Assembly: GCF_001975705.1 (NCBI RefSeq)
Contig: NZ_CP015093.1
Coordinates: forward strand, 1,426,001-1,490,000
Reading direction: 5' to 3'
Length of the DNA: 64,000 nucleotides
DNA from: Salipiger abyssi
GTDB taxonomy: Bacteria; Pseudomonadota; Alphaproteobacteria; Rhodobacterales; Rhodobacteraceae
The notes beneath the pieces were generated by a model, which was not told where the DNA came from, did no database searches, and saw only the letters and a program-made list of their open reading frames with translations. Positions 49,709-58,840 of this stretch are shown here, piece by piece (within the stretch, counting starts at the first letter, position 1; each line of letters opens with the position of its first letter). Made by a program: the position numbers and the translations under genes.

Positions 49709-50533
49709 TCAGTGAGACATGAAAACCGGGATCTTGATGCCCCGCAGAACGTGATGGGTGACACCGCCGAACATGTCCTGCGAGAACTTGCTGTGCTCGT
49801 AGGCGCCCATCACCACCAGCTTCGCGCCGATCTCGTCGGCGGTGGACTGGATGATCTCAGCGATGCTGCGCTCGGGGCGGGCAAGCGGGATATGCTCGGC
49901 ATCGACGCCGTGCCGTTCGAGATGCGACATGATCCACTTGGCGGAGGGGAGATCCTCAAGCACGTTGCCCACCGTCAGGATGGAGACCTTTCGCGGCTTG
50001 CGTTCAAGCACCGCCATCGCGTCGTTGATCGCGCGCGCCGCCGAGCGTTTCCCGTCCCAGGCAACCAGCGCGTGGCTGGCCATGCTGTCGGCCTCGTAGC
50101 CATCGGGCACGACAAGCACCGGACGCCCGCTGCGCAGCGCGATGATATCCGGGCTGACCGCGCGATATTCGTCGGTCGGCAACTTCGGGTGGAACCCGGT
50201 CACCACAAAATCGAAGTTCCGCGCGATCTCGGACGGCGCGGCGCGGCCGATCACATCCGGCATGACGAACTCACAGCGCTCGCCGATACCGGCGGCGGCG
50301 GCTTCCTTGTTGAACGTATCGCGCAGATCCGTGATCTTTTCGCGCTCGGCATCCTTCAGCTTCAGGCGCAGATCTTCGCTCAGCCTCAGGATCTGATCGA
50401 AATAAGACGTGGAACCGCTATACATCCCGGTCAGCCAGGCGTCGTGACGCTTGGCGATCTGCACCGCGTGACGGAGGCTTCCGGGGAAGGCGGCGCTTCC
50501 CGTATGTGCCAGCAGGATATTCTTGATGCTCAT
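49709..50533 (-). CDS. Universal stress protein, two-domain UspA type
   Basis: 274-aa tandem Usp protein. The first domain starts KNILLAHTGSAAFPGSLRHAVQIAK, and the second has HALVAWDGKRSAARAINDAM followed by LVVMGAYEHSKFSQDMFGGVTHHVLRGIKIPVFMSH, which includes the G-x2-G-x9-G(S/T)-like nucleotide loop. It lies upstream of, and on the same strand as, the TAXI gene, 260 bp away. Some TRAP systems have a linked Usp protein that binds ATP and limits uptake (TeaD of Halomonas); a like role is possible here. Confidence 0.88.
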   Translation of the reverse strand: MSIKNILLAHTGSAAFPGSLRHAVQIAKRHDAWLTGMYSGSTSYFDQILRLSEDLRLKLKDAEREKITDLRDTFNKEAAAAGIGERCEFVMPDVIGRAAPSEIARNFDFVVTGFHPKLPTDEYRAVSPDIIALRSGRPVLVVPDGYEADSMASHALVAWDGKRSAARAINDAMAVLERKPRKVSILTVGNVLEDLPSAKWIMSHLERHGVDAEHIPLARPERSIAEIIQSTADEIGAKLVVMGAYEHSKFSQDMFGGVTHHVLRGIKIPVFMSH

Positions 50534-50582
50534 GGTTCGCTCGCGTTGCACAGGGCTTCGATATTGGGTAACGCGAATATTA

Positions 50583-50594
50583 TTAGATGTCTAT
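50583..50594. promoter_or_regulatory. TTAG-N4-CTAA-like palindrome upstream of the universal stress gene
   Basis: TTAGATGTCTAT, one mismatch to the motif, 50-61 bp upstream of the start codon at 50533 in an AT-rich stretch. Confidence 0.5.
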
Positions 50595-50623
50595 TATTAT
50601 TTGGGCGCTCTGCGAAAATGCCT

Positions 50624-51382
50624 CTATATCAACCGCTTGAGCCCGGCCTGCACCTTCAGCAACCGTGGCAGATAGGTCTCCACCATCTGCCCCGCCTCCC
50701 CGGCGCTGGCCGCCATGCCCGTGTTTAGCGCCGCGACGACGCGGTCGTGCCGGTCGATCAGCGGCACGGCAATCGAGCGCAGCCCGATCTCGATTTCCTG
50801 GTCGATGATCGCATAGCCCTGGCTGCGCGCGGCATCGATCCGCGCCATAATCTCCTCGGGATCGGAGATGGCAAAGGCGGTGCGCGGCGACAGGTCCGAG
50901 GCCTCGACCCGCGCCCGCGCCTCATCGCGCGGCAGCGCCGCCAGCAGCACCCGGCCCATCGAGGTGCTGCATGCCGGCAGCCGCGAGCCGGGCATCAGCC
51001 CGATGGACATCACCCGCTTTTGCGCGGCGCGGGCGATATAGACGATCTCGGCCTCGTCCAGCAGCGCCACCGAACAGCTTTGCCCGATCTGCTCCGAGAG
51101 CTGGTCGAGCCAGGGCTGCACGATCTGCGACAGCGGCAGCGAGGCCAGCGCCGCCACGCCCAGACGCAGAACACGCGGCGTCAGCGTAAAGAACTTGCCG
51201 TCGTAATCCGCATAGCCCTCGCGGTGCAGGGTCAGCAGCACCCGCCGCGCGGTGGCACGGTCCAGCCCGCTCGCGGCAGAGGCTTCGGAGATGGAAAGGC
51301 GCGGCGTGTCGCTGCCAAAGGCCTCGATCACCCGGAGCCCCTTCGCCAGCGAGGCGATGTAATCGGTGGGTTTGTTCGACAT
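50624..51382 (-). CDS. IclR-family regulator of the PcaR/PcaU/PobR type
   Basis: 252-aa IclR protein. The helix-turn-helix is YIASLAKGLRVIEAFGSDTPRLSISEASAASGLDRATARRVLLTLHREGYADYDG. The ligand domain includes RLPACSTSMGRVLLAALP and IDQEIEIGLRSIAVPLIDRHDRVVAALN. The YIxSLxKGLxVIxAF opening and the position divergent from pcaI point to a pca regulator that responds to protocatechuate or beta-ketoadipate. The ATG at 51382 has no good SD and lies inside a palindrome; an ATG at 51418 is an alternative start. Confidence 0.87.
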   Translation of the reverse strand: MSNKPTDYIASLAKGLRVIEAFGSDTPRLSISEASAASGLDRATARRVLLTLHREGYADYDGKFFTLTPRVLRLGVAALASLPLSQIVQPWLDQLSEQIGQSCSVALLDEAEIVYIARAAQKRVMSIGLMPGSRLPACSTSMGRVLLAALPRDEARARVEASDLSPRTAFAISDPEEIMARIDAARSQGYAIIDQEIEIGLRSIAVPLIDRHDRVVAALNTGMAASAGEAGQMVETYLPRLLKVQAGLKRLI

Positions 51383-51428
51383 GCGAACAGAATTAGCCAC
51401 GATGTGAACAAATCTCAATATATGAACA
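51374..51428. promoter_or_regulatory. PcaU/PobR-like operator between the IclR gene and pcaI
   Basis: A palindrome GTTCG-ACATG-CGAAC (51374-51388), plus two further copies of its half-site: GTGAACA (51404-51410) and ATGAACA (51422-51428). In Acinetobacter PcaU/PobR sites consist of a palindrome plus one direct repeat of ~10-bp units, and this layout is similar. The palindrome covers the IclR start codon at 51382. Confidence 0.6.
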
Positions 51429-51489
51429 ATTGGACTCGCCCCCCTGCCCGCAGCGGCAGTATCCCGACGGCAGAAATGGAGGACCTTAT

Positions 51490-52209
51490 ATGAACAAAGT
51501 CACGTCCACCACGGCCGAGGCGGTCGCGTCGATCCCCGACGGCGCCCGGGTGATGATCGGCGGTTTCGGCGGCTCCGGCGCGCCGATCGAGCTGATCCAC
51601 GCGCTGATCGACCGCTTTCGCGCCACCGGCAGCCCGAAGAACCTCACCGTCATCAACAACAATGCCGGCAACGGATCCATCGGCATCGCCGCGATGATCA
51701 AGGCGGGCATGGTGGCCAAGATGGTCTGCTCCTTCCCGCGCTCGTCCAATGCCGAAGCGTTCAACGAGAAATACCTCGCCGGCGAGATCGAGCTGGAGCT
51801 GGTGCCGCAGGGCACGCTGGCCGAACGCATCCGCGCCGCCGGCGCCGGCATCCCGGCCTTCTACACGCCGTCGAGCTACGGCACCGAGCTGGCCGAGGGC
51901 AAACCGACCGAGGAATTCGACGGCAAGATGTATGTGCGCGAGCGCTGGCTCAAGGCCGATGTCGCGCTGATCAAGGGCCAGAAGGGCGACCCGATGGGCA
52001 ACCTCACCTACCGGCTGGCCGGGCGCAACTTCAACCCGCTCATGGCGATGGCCGCCGACCGGACCGTCGCGCAGGTGGCCGAGCTTGGCGAACCCGGCAG
52101 CATCGACCCCGAGCAGGTCATCACCCCCGGCATCTTTGTCGACACCGTCGTCGAGGTGCCCGAACCGCAACAGGAAGAAGTGCTCGTGCGCACGGGAGTG
52201 GTCTACTGA
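51490..52209 (+). CDS. pcaI: 3-oxoadipate CoA-transferase subunit A
   Basis: 239-aa alpha subunit of a class I CoA-transferase. The glycine-rich ARVMIGGFGGSGAPIELI near the N-terminus is the family signature, and NLTVINNNAGNGSIGIAAMI follows. With PcaJ it activates beta-ketoadipate by moving CoA from succinyl-CoA. The ATG at 51490 has a GGAGG site. It is the first gene of pcaIJF and overlaps pcaJ by one base. Confidence 0.93.
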   Translation: MNKVTSTTAEAVASIPDGARVMIGGFGGSGAPIELIHALIDRFRATGSPKNLTVINNNAGNGSIGIAAMIKAGMVAKMVCSFPRSSNAEAFNEKYLAGEIELELVPQGTLAERIRAAGAGIPAFYTPSSYGTELAEGKPTEEFDGKMYVRERWLKADVALIKGQKGDPMGNLTYRLAGRNFNPLMAMAADRTVAQVAELGEPGSIDPEQVITPGIFVDTVVEVPEPQQEEVLVRTGVVY

Positions 52210-52900
52210 TGTCCGATTTCAACCTGATGGAAGACAAGCTCTCGAACGCCCAGATCGCCTGGCGCGCGGCACAGGATATCGAGGACGGCTCCTATGTGAA
52301 TCTCGGCATCGGCTTTCCCGAGCTGATCGCCAAGTTCCAGCCCGAGGGCCGCGACGTGACCTATCACACCGAGAACGGCGTGCTGGGCTTTGGTGCCGCC
52401 CCCGAGCCGGGGCAGGAAGACTGGGATCTGATCAATGCCGGCAAGAAGGCGATCACGCTGAAACCCGGCGCGTCGTTCTTTCACCACGCCGACAGCTTTT
52501 CGATGGTGCGCGGCGGGCATCTCGATCTGGCGGTGCTGGGCGCCTATCAGGTCGCGCAGAACGGCGATCTGGCCAACTGGCGCGTCGGCTCCAAGGGCGT
52601 GCCCGCTGTCGGCGGCGCGATGGATCTGGTGCATGGCGCCAGGCGCGTGGCAGTGATCACCGATCATGTCACCAAGGATGGCGGCGCCAAGCTGGTCGAG
52701 ACCTGCACCTTCCCGCTGACCGGCGTCGGCTGCGTCACCCGCGTCTATACCTCGCTCGCGGTGGTGGATGTGCAGGACGGCCATTTCGTGCTGCGCGAAA
52801 AGCTGCCCGCCATCTCGATGGAGGCGCTTCAGGCGGTGACCGGCGCCACGCTGCATACCGACGGCCCCGTCGGCGACCTGATCGTACCGGAGGATCTGTG

Positions 52901-52901
<1 letters not shown>
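52209..52901 (+). CDS. pcaJ: 3-oxoadipate CoA-transferase subunit B
   Basis: 230-aa beta subunit. The catalytic Glu is in the conserved YHTENGVLGFGAAP (~residue 58). GGHLDLAVLGAYQVAQNGDLANW and TCTFPLTGVGCVTRVYTSLAVVDV are typical of succinyl-CoA:3-ketoacid transferases. One-base overlaps with pcaI and pcaF show tight coupling. Confidence 0.93.
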
Positions 52902-54100
<1,199 letters not shown>

Positions 54101-54105
54101 ACCGC

Positions 54106-55020
54106 TCACCGGCGGGCGACATCCTCTTTCGCCCGCCGGTGCAGCAGCCGCGCCAGAAGATCGGCTGGGCTGTTCTCGTCGAAGGTGAACTTGCGGGTGA
54201 GCCCCACCGCCCCCGCCATGTACTCCGATCTGAGATCGAGCGCGGCGAGGCTGCCGCGCGCCAGCTCCCGCTCCACCACCCCGCGCGAGATGAACCAGAG
54301 CATCTCTGAACGCTCCAGGAGCGTCAGCGCCGCCGGCAACGCCACCGTCTCGAAGACCGGCGCGACGTCCGACAGCCCCATCGCCGCGAGATACTGGTTG
54401 ACGTTCTGCCGGATGATCGCGCCGGGATTGGGCAGGATGAGCGGATAGCGCAGCAGCGCCTCCTCCACCGGCAGATCCAGCGCCGGGTGGCCTGCCCGCG
54501 CCACCAGCAGGATCGGCTCGTCATAGAGATATTCGAAGGACAGGCCCGGCATGTCGGCGGCCTGCGGCATGCGCCCGACCATCAGGTCGATCTTGCCGCC
54601 GCGCAGCCGGTCGAGCAGATAGCGGTTCGGCCCGGTGACGATACCGATCCGCGCATCCGGGCGGGCCTGCGAAAACGCCAGCGCCACCAAGGGGAAGAAG
54701 CCGCCCGCCACGGTCGGCAGCACCCCCACCTTGACCAGCCCCGCCGCCTGCCCCGAGAGATCGCGCACGCCGGCCTCAAGGCTTTGCAGCGACGCGCGGG
54801 CATGGGCGCGGAAATTCTCGCCCGCCGGCGTCAGCACCGCGCGCCGTCCCGTGCGCTCGAAAAGCTGCGCGCCGAGCAGCGCCTCCAGCTCGGAAATGGT
54901 TTTCGACAGCGCCGGCTGCGACACGTTGCGCAGCCGCGCCGCGGCCGAGATCGTGCCCGCCTGGGCGACGGTCAGAAACGCCTCCAGATGGCGCAGCTTC
55001 AATCCGCTCGGTATATTCAT
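54106..55020 (-). CDS. pcaQ: LysR-type regulator, PcaQ-like
   Basis: 304-aa LysR regulator. The helix-turn-helix is LRHLEAFLTVAQAGTISAAARLRNVSQPALSKTISELEALLGAQLFERTGRRAVLTPAG, followed by a periplasmic-binding-protein-like effector domain (LVKVGVLPTVAGGFFPLVALAF). It is divergent from pcaDCHGB, the normal place of pcaQ, whose product activates these genes with beta-carboxymuconate/gamma-lactone as inducer. The ATG at 55020 fits the family; a longer upstream reading runs antisense to pcaD and is rejected. It is convergent with pcaF, 5 bp apart. Confidence 0.9.
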   Translation of the reverse strand: MNIPSGLKLRHLEAFLTVAQAGTISAAARLRNVSQPALSKTISELEALLGAQLFERTGRRAVLTPAGENFRAHARASLQSLEAGVRDLSGQAAGLVKVGVLPTVAGGFFPLVALAFSQARPDARIGIVTGPNRYLLDRLRGGKIDLMVGRMPQAADMPGLSFEYLYDEPILLVARAGHPALDLPVEEALLRYPLILPNPGAIIRQNVNQYLAAMGLSDVAPVFETVALPAALTLLERSEMLWFISRGVVERELARGSLAALDLRSEYMAGAVGLTRKFTFDENSPADLLARLLHRRAKEDVARR

Positions 55021-55095
55021 TTGGTTATGGTTTTGCCGCCAAATTGTATTTTTGTAAAGCCGTGACTTATGCCAGATTGCCGTCAGGAGGATCTC

Positions 55096-55878
55096 ATGCA
55101 GGCATTGAAACGCGACTGGGGCAGCATGCATCTGCGTATCACCGAAGGTGACGGCACGGCGCTGGTCTTCATCAACTCGCTCGGCACCGATCTGCGGATG
55201 TGGGACGATGTCGTCGCCCGTCTGCCCGAGGGCTGGTCGAGCCTGCGCATGGACAAGCGCGGACACGGGCTGAGCGGCACCGCGCCGCAGGGCTACGGCA
55301 TCCCCGATCTGGCCGAGGACGTGCTGGCCGCGATGGACCATGCCGGGCTGAGCAAGGCGGTGATCGTCGGCTGTTCCATCGGCGGGCTCATCGCGCAGCA
55401 TATCGCGCTGATGGCACCGGAGCGGGTGATCTGCCTGGTGCTGTCGAACACCGCGCCGATGCTGGGGCCGGCGGATGGCTGGCTGAGCCGCATCGACGGC
55501 GTGCGCGCCAACGGCATGGCGGCGATGGCCGACGGCATCCTGCCGCGCTGGTTCGGCCCCGACATGCTGGCCGCGCCCGAGGCCGCCCTGTGGCGCACCA
55601 TGCTCGCCCGGACCGATCCGGAGGGCTATATCGCCACCTGCGCCGCCATTGCCGGAACCGACATCACCGACCGGCTGGGCGAGATCACCCAGCCCGCGCT
55701 GGTGATCGGCGGGCAGCACGATCAGGCGACACCGCCGGAGGTGGTGGAAAAGCTCGCCGCCGCCCTGCCCCGCGCCGATCTCACCATGTTCGACCGCGCC
55801 GGCCACCTGCCGGCAATCGAGCAGCCCGAGCTTTTCACCCGCACCCTGACGAAATTCGTGGAAAGGACCATCCAGTGA
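55096..55878 (+). CDS. pcaD: 3-oxoadipate enol-lactonase
   Basis: 260-aa alpha/beta hydrolase. The nucleophile Ser is in VIVGCSIGGLIAQHIAL, the oxyanion region in FINSLGTDLRMWDDV, and the His in AGHLPAIEQPELF. It opens beta-ketoadipate enol-lactone to beta-ketoadipate. The ATG at 55096 follows AGGAGG. It heads pcaDCHGB and overlaps pcaC by 4 bp. The gap to pcaQ contains one ATAACC half-site (- strand) like that reported for PcaQ, but no clear full site. Confidence 0.93.
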   Translation: MQALKRDWGSMHLRITEGDGTALVFINSLGTDLRMWDDVVARLPEGWSSLRMDKRGHGLSGTAPQGYGIPDLAEDVLAAMDHAGLSKAVIVGCSIGGLIAQHIALMAPERVICLVLSNTAPMLGPADGWLSRIDGVRANGMAAMADGILPRWFGPDMLAAPEAALWRTMLARTDPEGYIATCAAIAGTDITDRLGEITQPALVIGGQHDQATPPEVVEKLAAALPRADLTMFDRAGHLPAIEQPELFTRTLTKFVERTIQ

Positions 55879-56258
55879 GCGAGAGCTTCGACAAAGGCAT
55901 GCAGGTGCGCCGCGAGGTGCTGGGCAATGCCCATGTGGACCGCGCCGAGGCCGGCAAGACCGAATTCGACCTGCCGTTTCAGACCCTGATCACCGAAAGC
56001 GCCTGGGGCACCGTATGGGCCTCCGACCGCATCACCCGGCGCGAGCGCTCGATGCTGACCCTCGCGCTGCTGGCGGCGACCGGCAATTTCGAGGAAATCC
56101 CGATGCATATCCGGGCCACCGCCAATACCGGCGCCTCCAAGGGGGATGTCGCCGAGGCGCTGCAACATGTGGCGATCTATGCCGGCGTGCCGAAAGCCAA
56201 CCACGCGCTCAAGCTGGCAAAGCAAACCTATGCGGAAATGGAGGAGAGTGAGAAATGA
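55875..56258 (+). CDS. pcaC: 4-carboxymuconolactone decarboxylase
   Basis: 127-aa CMD-domain protein. Conserved elements are GNAHVDRAEAGKTEFDLPFQTLITESAWGTVWA and LALLAATGNFEEIPMHIRATANTGASKGDVAEALQHVAIYAGVP, with the family's His. It decarboxylates gamma-carboxymuconolactone. The start is GTG, overlapping the pcaD stop (GTGA), and the end overlaps pcaH by 4 bp. Confidence 0.94.
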   Translation: MSESFDKGMQVRREVLGNAHVDRAEAGKTEFDLPFQTLITESAWGTVWASDRITRRERSMLTLALLAATGNFEEIPMHIRATANTGASKGDVAEALQHVAIYAGVPKANHALKLAKQTYAEMEESEK

Positions 56259-56983
56259 CTGACCTGGGACCGCTGATTCCGCGCAACCGCGCGATCCACC
56301 CCGAGCCCTATGACCCGGGCTACAAGACGAGCGTCGCGCGCTCGCCCTTCCTGCCGCTGCTCTCGATGGAGAGTACCCCGTCGGAAGAGACCGGCCCGAC
56401 CTTCGGTCACGGCATGATCGGCGCGCTCGACAACAACCTGATCCTGAACTGGACCAAGGGTGCCGCCCCCGCCGTGGGCGAGCGTATCCTGGTGCATGGC
56501 CGCGTGCTCGACGAGATGGGCCGTCCGGTTCCGAACACACTGATCGAGATCTGGCAGGCCAATGCCGGCGGCCGCTACCGGCACAAGAAAGACACCTATT
56601 TCGCCCCGCTCGACCCGAATTTCGGTGGCTGCGGGCGCACCATCACCGACGACAACGGCTATTACGAGTTCCTCACGGTGCGTCCCGGCGCCTATCCCTG
56701 GCCCAACCGCGCCAATGACTGGCGCCCGATGCACATCCACGTCTCGGTTTACGGTCACAGCTTTGGCCAGCGGCTTATCACGCAGCTCTATTTCGAGGGC
56801 GACCCGCTGATCGACCACTGCCCGATCGCGGCAACCATCAAGGACCGCAGCCAGCTCGACCGGCTGGTCGCGCCGCTGGATTTCTCGAAGTCGCGCCCGC
56901 TCGACTTCCTCGCCTACAAATTCGACATCGTGCTGCGCGGCCGCCGCCAGACCATGTTCGAGAACAAGCTGGAGGGTATGTAA
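56255..56983 (+). CDS. pcaH: Protocatechuate 3,4-dioxygenase beta subunit
   Basis: 242-aa beta subunit carrying the Fe(III) site. The two Tyr ligands fall in GGRYRHKKDTY and VRPGAYPWPN, and the two His ligands in WRPMHIHVSVYG. With PcaG it cleaves protocatechuate between the two hydroxyls to beta-carboxy-cis,cis-muconate. The opening LIPRNRAIHPEPYDPGYKTSV is typical. It starts over the pcaC stop codon and ends one base before pcaG. Confidence 0.96.
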   Translation: MTDLGPLIPRNRAIHPEPYDPGYKTSVARSPFLPLLSMESTPSEETGPTFGHGMIGALDNNLILNWTKGAAPAVGERILVHGRVLDEMGRPVPNTLIEIWQANAGGRYRHKKDTYFAPLDPNFGGCGRTITDDNGYYEFLTVRPGAYPWPNRANDWRPMHIHVSVYGHSFGQRLITQLYFEGDPLIDHCPIAATIKDRSQLDRLVAPLDFSKSRPLDFLAYKFDIVLRGRRQTMFENKLEGM

Positions 56984-56984
56984 G

Positions 56985-57590
56985 ATGGTCCAGAAACTCG
57001 ACGTTCTTCAGGAAACCGCGTCGCAGACCGCAGGCCCCTATGTGCATATCGGCCTGATGCCGACCTATGCCGGAAATGGCGGCTATTACGACGAGGAAAT
57101 CGGCACCACGCCCTTCGTCGACGAGAGCAAGGCCGAGGGCGAGATCATCGAGATCGTCGGCTCGGTCTTCGACGGCACCGGCTGGGCGATGCGCGACGCG
57201 CTGATCGAATCCTGGCAATGCGATGCCAGCGGCATCTTTCCGGGGCAGGACGGCGCCGATCCCAGCTTTACCGGGCATTGCCGCTTCGCCGCCGATGCGG
57301 AGAGCGGGGAATTCACCCTGCGCACGGTCAAGCCCGGGGCCTATACGGGTCGCGGCGGCGTGGCGAGCGCCCCGCATATCTCGCTCTGGATCGTGGCGCG
57401 GGGCATCAATATCGGCCTCAACACCCGGATCTATTTCGAGGACGAGGACAACAGTGCCGACCCGCTGCTGGCCCGGATCGAACAGCGTCCGCGGGTGAAC
57501 ACGCTGATCGCCAAGAAGACCGGCGATGGCACTTACCGCTTCGACATCCGGCTGCAAGGTCAGGACGAGACGGTTTTCCTCGACCTGTGA
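56985..57590 (+). CDS. pcaG: Protocatechuate 3,4-dioxygenase alpha subunit
   Basis: 201-aa alpha subunit, homologous to PcaH but without the iron ligands. It begins LDVLQETASQTAGPYVHIGLMP, and the region equivalent to the His ligands reads PHISLWIVARGINIGLNTRIYFEDE. It completes the alpha/beta protomer and shapes the active site. A terminator-like hairpin follows before pcaB. Confidence 0.95.
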   Translation: MVQKLDVLQETASQTAGPYVHIGLMPTYAGNGGYYDEEIGTTPFVDESKAEGEIIEIVGSVFDGTGWAMRDALIESWQCDASGIFPGQDGADPSFTGHCRFAADAESGEFTLRTVKPGAYTGRGGVASAPHISLWIVARGINIGLNTRIYFEDEDNSADPLLARIEQRPRVNTLIAKKTGDGTYRFDIRLQGQDETVFLDL

Positions 57591-57610
57591 GCAGGCAAAA
57601 CGGATAAGGA

Positions 57611-57636
57611 AAGGGGCGGCGCGGACCGCCCCTTTT
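57611..57636 (+). terminator. Terminator-like hairpin between pcaG and pcaB
   Basis: GGGGCGG (57613-57619) and CCGCCCC (57626-57632) with a 6-nt loop, followed by TTTT. It lies 22 bp after pcaG and 27 bp before pcaB, so part of the transcripts may end here and lower pcaB expression. Confidence 0.65.
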
Positions 57637-57659
57637 GCCATGCGAAGGAAAGATCTGCG

Positions 57660-58712
57660 ATGAGCGTTTCGGTTTTCGATCACCCCTGGCTCGGCGGCCT
57701 CTTCGGCGATGCCGACATGGCCGCCATCCTCGCGCCCGAGCGGCAGATGACGCATATGCTGGCCTTCGAGGCGGCCTGGTCGCGCGCCTGCGGCAAGGCC
57801 GGGCTGTTCGAGCCCGCCGCGGCGGAAACGGCGGCGCGAGCTATCGAGAGCGCCGATATCGACCTCGCCGATATCGCGGCAGGGATGGGACAGGACGGCG
57901 TGCCGGTGCCGCGCCTCGTCAAGCAGCTCAAATCCATCGCCCCGCCCGAGGCGGTACACAAGGGCGCCACCTCTCAGGACGTGGTCGACACCGCCATGGT
58001 GCTGATGCTGCGCGAGGCCTCCGACCTCATCGCCGCGCGGCTCGGCGCGCTCGACGCGGCCTTCGGAGAGCTCGACGCACGCTTCGGGGACACGCCGCTC
58101 ATGGGGCGCACAAGGATGCAGGCCGCGACCGAGATGACAGTACGAGACCGGCTGCTGGCCTGGCGCCTGCCGCTGAGCGAGCATCTCGCCCGGCTCGACC
58201 AGATTCGCGAGCGGACCGAACGGGTGCAGATCGGTGGCGCCTCCGGCGACCGAAAGGCACTCGGCGACAGCGCGGAAGCGGTGGTGGCGGATGCCGCGGC
58301 GGCGCTGGGGCTCGCCCCCACGGGCAAGGCCTGGCACGCGATGCGCGACGGGGTGGCGGAATATGCGGGCCTGCTGTCGCTCGTCACCGGCACGCTCGGC
58401 AAGTTCGGGCAGGACGTGGCACTTATGGCGCAGCAGGGGATCGAAGAGGTCGCGCTCTCGGGCGGCGGCGGCTCTTCGGCGATGCCGCACAAGCAAAACC
58501 CGGTTTCCGCCGAGCTGCTGATCACACTGGCGCGGTTCAACGCGGTGCAGGTCTCGGCGATGCATCACGCGCTGGTACATGAACAGGAGCGCTCCGGCAC
58601 ATCCTGGGCGCTGGAATGGATGGTGCTGCCCCAGATGCTGATGACGACGGGGCGTGCCCTGGCGGTCGCGCTCGACATGTCGCAGCGGATCACGCGCATC
58701 GGCAGCGCCTGA
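57660..58712 (+). CDS. pcaB: 3-carboxy-cis,cis-muconate cycloisomerase
   Basis: 350-aa member of the fumarase/aspartase superfamily. The signature loop with the catalytic Ser is GGGGSSAMPHKQNPVSAEL (~residue 275), and the substrate-binding GATSQDVVDTAMVLML lies near residue 104. It converts beta-carboxymuconate to gamma-carboxymuconolactone. The length equals the short alphaproteobacterial form; a C-terminal domain of longer homologues is absent. It is the last gene of the pca cluster. Confidence 0.93.
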   Translation: MSVSVFDHPWLGGLFGDADMAAILAPERQMTHMLAFEAAWSRACGKAGLFEPAAAETAARAIESADIDLADIAAGMGQDGVPVPRLVKQLKSIAPPEAVHKGATSQDVVDTAMVLMLREASDLIAARLGALDAAFGELDARFGDTPLMGRTRMQAATEMTVRDRLLAWRLPLSEHLARLDQIRERTERVQIGGASGDRKALGDSAEAVVADAAAALGLAPTGKAWHAMRDGVAEYAGLLSLVTGTLGKFGQDVALMAQQGIEEVALSGGGGSSAMPHKQNPVSAELLITLARFNAVQVSAMHHALVHEQERSGTSWALEWMVLPQMLMTTGRALAVALDMSQRITRIGSA

Positions 58713-58792
58713 CCGGGCAGCGCCGCCGCTCGCGAACATCGTCCCGCCAGCCAATGGCGATGACATCGAAAAGAGACGTTAGGGAAAAGAAA

Positions 58793-58827
58793 CGGGCGCG
58801 TGCGGTCCCCCACACGCGCCCGTTTTT
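58793..58827. terminator. Bidirectional terminator between pcaB and the RTX nucleotidase
   Basis: CGGGCGCGTG (58793-58802) and CACGCGCCCG (58813-58822) form a 10-bp stem with TTTTT after it on the + strand. On the - strand the sequence after the stem is TTTCTTTT. It serves both convergent genes. Confidence 0.88.
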
Positions 58828-58840
58828 GTTGTTTGGACGA

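Noticed and set aside
54106..55806. A 566-codon extension of the pcaQ-like gene
   Set aside because: The extra N-terminal ~262 codons are antisense to pcaD and contain no domain, while the LysR helix-turn-helix begins right after the ATG at 55020.
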